Source of the DNA: Chromera velia
Lineage: Eukaryota; Sar; Chromeraceae
NCBI GenBank assembly: GCA_018398765.1
Contig: JAHBMJ010001239.1
Span: forward strand, 8,585 to 33,899
Length of the DNA stretch: 25,315 nucleotides
Direction: 5' to 3'
Both the position numbers and the translations under genes were made by a program. The notes under the pieces were generated by a model. The model was not told the origin of the DNA. It worked only from the letters and a program-made list of their open reading frames with translations, and did not search any database. Shown in pieces: positions 12,201-19,389 of the stretch (its first letter is position 1; the number at the start of each line of letters is the position of its first letter).

Positions 12201-12863
12201 CTTTTTTTTGCGAACTACCTTCTTTCTGGCGGCGGCCTTAGCTCTTGCCATCAGATTTCCCAGCGTTTCCTCAAAGATGTCTTTCTCTTCTTCCTCCCTT
12301 TTCTTGTCCGTCTCGTGGTACACGCCCTTGTCCAAACGCGGTCTCTCGAAGTTGTACTCTGCAGGAGAGAACAGAAAAGCACACAAAAGAAAGTTCTCTT
12401 AGAAGAGGAGAGGAGAGGAGAGGAGAGGAGAGAGGAGAGAGGAGAGGAGAGGAGAGGAGATGGGACTCCTTCGGAAGAACACGGCAAAGACGCATTTGGA
12501 AAAGAGTGAGATAGACAAAGTCCAGATTCCTCTGCTGCTACCCGACCTGCATCTCCTTTGATTGCCGTGCCATCTCCCACGACGAATGTTTTTGGAACGC
12601 GGGGGGCCAGGTTTTTGTTCTCCCGGGCCCTCCCATTGTTCCGAGGAGGGGGTCGGTTCTCTTCCTCGCTGTCGCTCTCCTCTTCGTCAGAGGATGCATC
12701 TCCCTTCGCTGTGGTTTTATCAAGAAACTGCAGGCAAGCAAACAGAGAGACAGCCTTGCGAAAGAGAACCACATGGGTGGATATATGGACAATCCGTCTC
12801 TTGCCTCGTTTCAAGAATTCATGACCACAAGCACACTTCCCTGACCTTTGACGCCTTCTTCAT
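3270..12863 (-). CDS. Very large unrecognised protein, nine exons, about 2276 aa
   Basis: Modelled exons (minus strand, in order): 12863-12846, 12727-12547, 12358-10480, 9821-8815, 8561-7597, 7200-6381, 5908-5615, 5278-4885, 4542-3270 (stop). The total is 6831 nt, an exact multiple of three, and every junction keeps phase. It opens with MKKASK, then FLDKTTAKGD and an acidic DEEESDSEEE run. Residues to about 400 are charged and disordered (KR/ER-rich, nuclear-localisation-like, poly-Ala, a long poly-Gly run near nt 11450-11470). The remainder is mostly amphipathic helix with Leu-rich repeats in the style of HEAT/ARM scaffolds, although I see no defined motif or catalytic residues. It ends in a Lys/Glu helix. 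I do not recognise the family and assign no function; a nuclear scaffold is only inference. Best junctions: GTGAGT at 10479 and 5614, and acceptors at 12727, 7200, 5278. Weaker: donors at 8814, 6380, 4884. A stronger alternative donor (GTGAGC) lies upstream in exon 4. Confidence 0.72.
4543..4884 (-). other. Intron 8 of the large gene: CA/GT and CTCT-rich, in-frame
   Basis: Read on the minus strand it begins GTCAGT and ends in GTGTCCATGCGCGCAG. It is 342 nt, divisible by three, and has no in-frame stop, so the flanking exons read through it. Between about 4550 and 4720 it is dominated by CA, CAGA and CTCT simple sequence. The sudden hydrophobic, Cys-rich translation compared with neighbouring sequence is why I call it an intron. 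A second possible donor is GTAAAG near 4795. Confidence 0.6.
5922..5949. repeat. CATC tetranucleotide array in intron 6
   Basis: About seven CATC units lie just upstream of the acceptor of exon 7 (exon start 5908 on the minus strand), where a pyrimidine tract would usually be. On the sense strand of the gene it reads as repeated GGAT. Confidence 0.85.
6356..6380. repeat. CCGA (sense GGTC) array at a 5' splice site
   Basis: Six CCGA units. On the minus strand they are GGTCGGTCGG..., and the modelled donor of intron 6 (first intron base 6380) is the first GT of the array, immediately after the codons for QIIE. Confidence 0.8.
8620..8663. repeat. GACA/GGAC/GACT degenerate tetranucleotide tract in intron 4
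   Basis: Repeated ACAG, GGAC and TGAC units, within intron 4 (8562-8814) of the large minus-strand gene. Confidence 0.75.
12405..12460. repeat. GGAGA pentanucleotide array in intron 2
   Basis: About eleven GAGGA units with two GAGAGGA interruptions. On the sense strand of the minus-strand gene this is a long CTCTCCT pyrimidine tract about 45 nt upstream of the exon 3 acceptor, so it may serve as or compete with the polypyrimidine tract. Confidence 0.85.
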
Positions 12864-13483
12864 GTTGAAGTCTTCGAAGAACAGGGGACCCCAAACGAGC
12901 TGAAGAGAGCGCGAACGACTTTAGCTGGGGTGCGTCAAAGACGGCAGAAGGAATTGAAGCACACCCCAGAATTGAGTCCGAGTTCGGACTGCACCACTTT
13001 CTGGATCTGCAACGCTTCACGAATAGATCACTACAGTTTTCAGACAAAAGAGCTAGACCACCTGAAAGACTTCTTGGCTCGCTGATGTCCTGGCTGTTCG
13101 TTGTGTCTGTCTGCAATTTAAAGCTTCGAACTGTGAGTCGAACATCTTCGAACGATCGTGCCACTGCATTGCCACTGCAACGCGATCAACAGTCAAAGTG
13201 TTTTGTCAAGCGTCATGCAGTCTGCATGCGTGTGAGCGCGCATTTCGCGCATGCTGCATGCCGTCTCGTCTCCTTTTCCAGACCTACAACTCGTCAGACT
13301 GATGCCGTTGAAGTCGAACAGGCTCGCTGGGAGTCTGATTGAAGAGTTACACAAACGTTCAAGCACAGTGGGAAGAGCAAGGCGAAGCTGCGGTTGAACA
13401 GTGAACGCTGTCCGTGTCGGCTTGTCTACCGCGGTTGGCGTGATTGGACTATTTTTGAGAACCTATTTTTGCATGTGAGAAGA
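12864..13483. promoter_or_regulatory. Divergent promoter interval with GCATGC cluster
   Basis: The large gene starts leftward at 12863 and the BioF-like gene rightward at 13484, so 620 bp must hold both promoters and 5' leaders. Three GCATGC cores occur within 40 bp (13224-13229, 13249-13254, 13256-13261), two of them as TGCATGC. A 10-bp direct repeat TGCCACTGCA occurs at 13159-13168 and 13170-13179. GCATGC is a known binding core of some ApiAP2 factors in apicomplexans; whether it is used here is inference. I see no clear TATA box. Open frames across this interval lack ATG starts. Confidence 0.5.
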
Positions 13484-14806
13484 ATGCTCGATGTTCTACG
13501 GGACGAGCTGGAGAGACGGAAAGAGAGGGGGCTGCTAAGACAGCTCTCAGTGCCCCCTCCAAACTCTGCGGACTTCAGCAGCAATGATTATTTGGGTTTT
13601 GCGCAAAGTTTTGAGCTTGAATCCGCAGCTCTTGAGGAATACTCAAAAGCGCGATTGCGTTTTGCCGTCTCCTCTCCCAGTACTTGCCGTCTCCCTTTCG
13701 TTGGTTCTTCTGGCTCCCGTCTCTTGACGGGAAACAACGAGTACGTGTGTGAGCTTGAAGAATGGCTTTGTACTTTCCACAAAGCTCCCGCGGCCCTGGT
13801 TTTCAATTCAGGATTTGACTGCAATTTGGGACTGTTTGGCTCCCTGTGTATCTCCTCGGAGGACGTTGTCGTTTTTGACTCTGACGTCCATAACTCCGTG
13901 CGAGAGGGGCTGAGGCTGTCGCGAGGAAGCTCTGTCTCGTTCTTGCACAACGACTTGAAGTCGCTGAGGGAGAGGCTCCGAGAAGCTCGGGTCTCTTCAG
14001 AAAGGAGAAGAAAAAGTTCACAGAGAGGACGGGAGGGATTTTTGGTGGTGGCAATAGAGTCCATTTACTCCATGGATGGGTCTGTGGCGCCGCTGCGGGA
14101 AATTCTGGGCGTGTGTGCTGAGTATGGAGCGTTGCTTGTGGTGGATGAGGCCCACAGCACAGGAGTCGTCGGTGTAAGGGGGGAAGGGCTGGTGGTTGCG
14201 GAGGGCTTGGAAAACCACCCGTCTCTCCTTGCACGTGTGCACACCTTCGGCAAAGCCCTGGGTGCACATGGTGCGGTACTTCTGGGGCCTCCTGTGCTCT
14301 GTCAATTTCTTCTGAACTACGCCAGACCTCTCGTCTACTCGACAGCTCTGCCGCTGCACTCTCTCTGTCTCGTCAAAGCTGCCTATTCGCTCCTAAGCAG
14401 AGAGGCGCTTGTTCTGCAGAGGAAATTGAAACGGCTGACTGCCGAATTTCAGTCTCAGGCAGTTCAGACATTCCAACGATTGGAAGCAAAAAGGAGGCAT
14501 TCTGACGTTCCCCCTCCGTCGCCAGTCCTTTCCGACACGCAGGTCCAGGCGATTCTCGTCAGCGGCAACAAGAGAGTCGTGTGGTATGCAGAGAAACTCC
14601 GGCCCAAGGGTTTCGATGTCCGGCCGATTCGGAGCCCCACGGTGCCAAAAGGCACGGAGAGACTGAGGGTAGTTTTGCATGCGCACAACCACGAGGCAGA
14701 GGTCAGAGGTCTCTGGGAGGCAGTCTCGGAGGTGTGGGAGGAAGAGCGGCAAGCATCTACAAGAAGTCGACATGAAAAAACCTTCAGACATACCGCAAGA
14801 CTCTAG
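13484..14806 (+). CDS. 8-amino-7-oxononanoate synthase-like PLP enzyme (BioF-like)
   Basis: A single 440-residue open frame without introns. Start chosen at ATG 13484 because MLDVLRDELERRKERGLL matches the usual first helix of the family and upstream in-frame codons offer only TTG. Alpha-oxoamine synthases condense an acyl-CoA (pimeloyl-CoA/ACP for BioF) with an amino acid (L-alanine) using PLP; BioF makes the first biotin-pathway intermediate. Visible signatures: FSSNDYLGF (31-39), GSSGSRLLTGN (74-84), D134-V-H136 (PLP-stacking His), DEAHSTG (221-227, PLP-binding Asp and His), HTFGKALGAHGAV (253-265) with the Schiff-base lysine K257, and PTVPKGTERLRV near the C-terminus. HTFGKALG plus the NYARPLVYSTALP segment resembles the Bacteroidetes/fungal branch more than proteobacterial BioF. 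Residues about 170-185 are an extra basic loop. Other family members (ALA synthase, KBL, serine palmitoyltransferase) fit less well. I see no obvious targeting peptide from this start. Confidence 0.9.
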   Translation: MLDVLRDELERRKERGLLRQLSVPPPNSADFSSNDYLGFAQSFELESAALEEYSKARLRFAVSSPSTCRLPFVGSSGSRLLTGNNEYVCELEEWLCTFHKAPAALVFNSGFDCNLGLFGSLCISSEDVVVFDSDVHNSVREGLRLSRGSSVSFLHNDLKSLRERLREARVSSERRRKSSQRGREGFLVVAIESIYSMDGSVAPLREILGVCAEYGALLVVDEAHSTGVVGVRGEGLVVAEGLENHPSLLARVHTFGKALGAHGAVLLGPPVLCQFLLNYARPLVYSTALPLHSLCLVKAAYSLLSREALVLQRKLKRLTAEFQSQAVQTFQRLEAKRRHSDVPPPSPVLSDTQVQAILVSGNKRVVWYAEKLRPKGFDVRPIRSPTVPKGTERLRVVLHAHNHEAEVRGLWEAVSEVWEEERQASTRSRHEKTFRHTARL

Positions 14807-14969
14807 ATTTTTTGGCTCTCCAGCATGTGAGGCAGTACGATCTGTGTCCATTGCATCTAGCAGTAGAATCTGAGTAGATCTAGCATTGTATGTAGAATTC
14901 AACTTTAATCTATAGGCGTATCACAGCCAAAAAAAAAGTAAACCAGATCGAATTACCTTTTTCTTTTTG

Positions 14970-15012
14970 TGCAACACTTGTGCAACACAGAAACAACAGT
15001 TATGCAACACTT
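14970..15012. repeat. Direct repeats of TGCAACAC
   Basis: TGCAACAC occurs at 14970, 14981 and 15003, two of them extended to TGCAACACTT, with AACAACAGT following the second and third. GCAACAC also appears twice in a 12-base tandem at about 16502-16523. Confidence 0.6.
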
Positions 15013-15980
15013 GAACAACAGTCGTTTGTTACTTATTATTATTGTGACACTTAACAATCGTCGAAAAAAAAAAATTAAGAGAGAACGGTCTTAAAGTTTT
15101 TTTTTTTTTCAGGATTACAGCTAGGATTACATTGTGTTCGAGGCCAAAACCTTAAACCTGCGTACCAGTTGTTTGACAGCCGTTTTGCATCATACATCTC
15201 TATGATATATAGGCCTATAAACTTTAATATTATAATAGCTAGTATAATAAATGTAATTATTTGAGTGAATCATATGAGTCCGCTCTTGCTTAGACTCTCA
15301 GCCTTGCTGGATCCCTACAAATGATCATCTAGATGATCTGAGGCATTATCATTGAGAGTGATAACTGATTTGAAGTCATGACGAAGTGATAAACGCGCCT
15401 CTTTGTGGGCCGTGCAGGGGACCCATCTTTATTAACCCATCCACGTGTAGACCTTCAACTTGTGAGTGAGTGCAGATTCACTGCACAATGGATGGCAATT
15501 CAAGTTTGAATCTTCTGTCTGCCTGCATGAGCTGTCAGTAGGCTGTGCTCACGCATGATGAACGTCCGACCGTCAATCTATGATCATATCCACATGCACT
15601 CAAGCTAGTGCAGGTAAAACCACTCAACATGCCTTCGAGGATGCTTTATTTTTACCGGATGCGCACCTCGATCGATCCATCGATCCGTGCAAGGTTTCTT
15701 TGCGTCATGTATCGATCAAGGTCATACATTCAGTACAGTCCTCGTCCTCAGTCAGTCAGGCAAGTCCTCCCTCCCTCCATACACATGCCAAATTGTCGGT
15801 TAGTCCCTTCCTGAAGAAAAGAAGATTCATCCATCTGGATTTTGTGGTATTCAATCAGAAACGAGTGAGCTTTAGTGAGATTCTGAACAGCTCCCAATCG
15901 ATCCCCCGCCTGCCTGACCCACCAGTCGATCGAAAGACCTTCCAGATGTCAATCGGGCAGACTATGTCACAACGCGCCAC

Positions 15981-16029
15981 AAAGAAAGAAAGAAAGAAAG
16001 AAAGAAAAGAAAGAAAGAAGGAAAGAAAG
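15981..16029. repeat. GAAA tetranucleotide array
   Basis: About twelve GAAA units with small interruptions; non-coding. Confidence 0.9.
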
Positions 16030-16978
16030 GGAATTGATGATTGGATGAGCATGCATGCACATCACCAAGCTAAATGAATGCATTTCTTTGTCCTTCCGAT
16101 GCAGCTAGGGAGGGATGGATAATTCGATGGAAGGAAATGAATGGGAGGCGGGATGACAAGGGAGGGCCCTAGGGAGGGTTAGACAAAGAAAAGAGATGCT
16201 CACAGGGAAATGACGGCACAGAACGGAAAAAGGGGAATGTTGAGAAAAGGTAAAAGAGATCGACAGGTCATGAAAGGATATGAAGGTCTCCTGGCAGACT
16301 GCATTTCTGGCTACGACGGCAGCTTGCTTGTAGCCAGGAATCGGCTCTTCCCTGTCATATGGATGAGTGTGTCTGATTACTTTCTGTACTCTCTTTCTAT
16401 GTAGGATCTTGTTCGTCCTTGTTCTTGATTCCCCTTTCTTCCTCTTCCGAACTAACCGGCTTTCTGACAGTAGGGAAGCGGAAAGGAAGGCAGGAGGTGT
16501 GGGGCAACACCTAGGGCAACACCCACCCACCCACCCCTCCTGGCTATAAAGGCGTGAAGCTGAACAGTCCATCGGTACAAGATGTCGGTGCTCAGTCGCT
16601 GGCAGGGGTGCAAAGAGCAACGACTGAGAGCTAGCTTGGAATGGACCTCGTCAAGCTCTAGCTTCAGCTTTATTTTGATCGACACCATGTTTAATCAATT
16701 AAGGTGTGCTTTCGGCCTCTAGCCTGTCCAGCAATCCTTCTCTTGGATGTAACTGAAAATGTAGATTGATGTGTGTTGTTATTCTTGCTTTTGAGTATTT
16801 GAATATTTTTTAAGTCGCTATCAGGCAAGAAGAATGAACCCAGTTATACCTTCTCGCCACTGTCAGCGTTTAATGCCTAATTATCCCAGTAATTGTCCCT
16901 CTTCAAACTTTCTTTTACATTGTCTACATAAGAGTAACCGCTAAAGAATAATAATGAGGTGGCCGTTAGGCTGCTGAG

Positions 16979-17033
16979 TTACGGTTTTTTAGTAACTGAA
17001 GGTTTAAAATGGTAGATTATGGAAAAACAGTAA
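16979..17033. repeat. Short inverted-repeat element, diverged copy
   Basis: TTACGGTTTTT at the left end (16979-16989) is mirrored by AAAAACAGTAA at the right (17023-17033), with one mismatch. The ends and the TTATGGAAAAAC stretch match the element at 18172-18234, so the two look like members of one small family about 55-63 bp long. Confidence 0.6.
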
Positions 17034-17705
17034 GACAACCCTGCTTTGTCCTTCCTGTCCGGCCACCTTATGGCGTCCAGACAGAAGGTAAAGCGAGGAT
17101 AAGAACCTTAGGAAGATCTAGAGAAGGAACGTGAGCAATACTCAGTCAGGCGACAGTTTACAGAAGGTTTAGCTCTAGAGCGATCTGCTATTCTAATCAG
17201 CTGGGTTCATTCTATCATTGCACGGTTTCTGCTCAGTCCTTTTTCTGTTCCTCTCTCTCAGACTCTTGATCTCTCTTGATCAGATTCTATGACGAACAGA
17301 CATCAGACTCAAACGATGTTATCCGTTGCTCGAGTAACATGTTGCATGCTTGAATACAAAGGTCAGACTCGATTTTAACGACTTTGATCGACGCGCGCGA
17401 CACGTACATACATGCAAGTCGATTGCGTATACACACCGCGGCGAAGCATGGCGTCGGCACACGGGCTCTCTCAGTTATGGCGCATGCGGAGGCTTAAAGG
17501 GCGGCGCCACAGGGTAGGACTCCACAACCCGCTGATAATAGCCTGATATACAATTTTTTAGTTACGAATATCACTAGTAATAGTCTACTAGGAAAAAAAC
17601 TAAATTTAATCTGTTCAAGACTTGCTTTTCGACATCCATAGCTACCTTTACATTCAAAATAATTCAAAAGTTTGATGAAACAATACAAAAGGTCGACCTT
17701 ACAAG

Positions 17706-17760
17706 TCATCCATTCATCCATCCATCCATCCATCCATTCATTCATTCATTCATTCATTCA
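17706..17760. repeat. Compound CATC/CATT tetranucleotide array
   Basis: About six CATC-type units pass directly into about seven CATT units, a single-base switch of the repeat unit part-way along. Confidence 0.9.
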
Positions 17761-18141
17761 CCCCTCCTGACCTTCGCAGAGAGTCATTTTGCCAGGCAGG
17801 GCCTAGCAGGCAGTCAGGCATGCAGACATAGCCATATGCAAGAACAGGCAGGCACAAGTATGCTTCTCCCGTTTATCTCCGTCTCCAGCACCCTTTCTCT
17901 GTCTGAAGGCGTGCATGCTGGTCGCGGCGATTCCTGCGTCCAAACATTAACAGCAGCTTAACAAGATCGCATCTCATCGGTTGGCAATGGTTAATTGGCT
18001 CCTTTGGCTTACCGGTCTCAGAGTCAATGCAATCATTCACTTGTACAAGCATGCATGTATATGATTGAATGATTGAATTGTACGCATACAAAATGCTCAC
18101 TGCATATTACTACATGAAGAACCGCGCAAGATTTCTTTGTC

Positions 18142-18160
18142 GGGGCCCTATATTGGCCCC
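18142..18160. repeat. GC hairpin next to inverted-repeat element
   Basis: GGGGCC (18142-18147) pairs with GGCCCC (18155-18160) around a 7-nt AT-rich loop. It ends 11 bp left of the inverted-repeat element. Confidence 0.5.
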
Positions 18161-18171
18161 ACAACGCCCGA

Positions 18172-18234
18172 ATTACGGTTTTTCCGGTAAAAAAAATTGG
18201 CGCCGAAGGCGCTAAGTTATGGAAAAACCGTAAT
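18172..18234. repeat. 63-bp inverted-repeat element (MITE-like)
   Basis: ATTACGGTTTTTCC (18172-18185) and GGAAAAACCGTAAT (18221-18234) are perfect 14-bp reverse complements. The 35-bp centre contains its own GCGCC-GAA-GGCGC hairpin. TTA/TAA at the outer edge could be a target-site duplication of the TWA type used by PIF/Harbinger elements, but with a palindromic end this cannot be told apart from the repeat itself. Confidence 0.7.
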
Positions 18235-19206
18235 AAAAAAAGTCGTAATCCGTAATTTCCTCATAGACCCCTATCGTAACCCTTATGTGGACGGTATACG
18301 TACTTTCTTTAATTTTATTGGCTTACATTTGATCCGGACGGCGCCGGGGACGCTTAGTTTAAAAACTAGATATTATCATTAAATTGAAATCAAGTGATAA
18401 TTTAATTAAACAAAGTTTTACCAAAGTCGAGGCAAAAGTTTTTTTTCGGGAAGTTAGATATAAACAATTCAAAGTCAATTCAAATTTATTTAAATTACTA
18501 ATATACAACGCGGACATTGGTATTGTATTTTTTCCTCTAAATACACTGTTTAAATATGCTAGCTATTATGTAGGCTATGACTTGCTTAGTAGCCTTGGTA
18601 CCTAGCTTGGTACTACCTTAAATTTGAGAGGATCGAGTTATAAGAATTATAATACTTAGTCTGTAGTAGCGGAACATAAAATTTGTGTTCCTCTGTTTGT
18701 CTTAGTAGCCCAATAATAATAGAATCTAGAGTGGGATCAGGGTTAGGATTTATGCTAGAATTTATGTCTGGAGGATTGGTCTCTCATGCCAATACCACAT
18801 GAGAAACGTTGTAGGAAATGTGTCACGTGCAGCCTAAATACTGTGTTTAAAAGTTCAACGAACAGGCTAGCGAACAGGTATGAAGTTACTATGAACTCAC
18901 CTAGGAACTCAATAGCTGCTAGTAGCTAGTGAACTCATTACTCGATCGAAAGCCCGTCGGGATAGCCTGGCATCATAGCCGTACCGTCCCAGTACATTGG
19001 GTTTCGTCATTTTGTAACTCGAACTTGCTAGTAAGTTTATCTAGGAATTTGTCTGATCAAAGACGAGTGTCAAACCTCTAAGTGCCAAACTTACGTGACG
19101 TCACTTCCTTTTATGATTTGGGGGAGTTAATTTCAGTTTATACATATAGTTAGATTTAATTGTGCCTTGTACAAATGACTTTGCATTTTTGCTTGAAAGT
19201 ACTGCA

Positions 19207-19242
19207 TGGGGCCGCGCAGTGGGGCGGCGGGGCCGGCGGGCG
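19207..19242. other. GC-only islet in AT-rich DNA
   Basis: About 36 bases that are almost entirely G and C (GGGGCCGCGCAG then GGGGCGGCGGGG and GGCGGGCGC), flanked on both sides by AT-rich sequence. It lies 150-180 bp beyond the stop codon of the TraB-family gene. I see no gene in it. Confidence 0.5.
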
Positions 19243-19389
19243 CTATATGTATAACTTCCGGGCTTATAAGTATAATAATAAATACGATGTATGCACTATC
19301 ACTGTTTAATATGCACATAGTTTTGAATCGATACAACATGATACGACGCTCTCAAGCAGCAGGCTCCGGAGTCAGGCTTTACACCTGGA

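Larger units (their letters stand above)
14807..19389. other. Long convergent intergenic region with repeats
   Basis: This lies between the 3' ends of the BioF-like gene (+) and the TraB-family gene (-). I see no exon I can defend. Composition is patchy: AT-rich at about 14900-15260, 16740-17000, 17540-17700 and 18230-19200, with several very GC-rich islets (17490-17510, 19207-19242). It holds simple arrays (GAAA, CATC/CATT, ACCC), short direct repeats of GCAACAC, and two related inverted-repeat elements. Open frames at 15580-16077 and 18197-18605 are low-complexity or begin inside the repeat element and have no recognisable domain. Confidence 0.6.

Noticed and set aside
13394..13483. 30-codon N-terminal extension of the BioF-like protein, as a targeting peptide
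   Set aside because: It would need a TTG start; the ATG at 13484 matches the usual N-terminus of the family.
13588..14267. Minus-strand ORFs opposite the BioF-like gene
   Set aside because: The plus strand carries all family motifs in order; the antisense frames are shadows.
15109..15133. Two copies of AGGATTACA, Alu-like in appearance
   Set aside because: Only a 9-base match duplicated 12 bp apart; nothing else of an Alu or SINE is present.
15580..16077. 165-codon plus-strand ORF
   Set aside because: The end is translation of the GAAA array and the rest is low-complexity; no ATG-supported exon structure.
17706..17760. Possible CRISPR or satellite array
   Set aside because: All arrays in the window are 4-5 base microsatellites without spacers, and the genome is eukaryotic.
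18197..18605. Two short ORFs next to the inverted-repeat element
   Set aside because: The first begins inside the element's centre, and neither resembles a transposase. Might be element debris but not supportable as genes.
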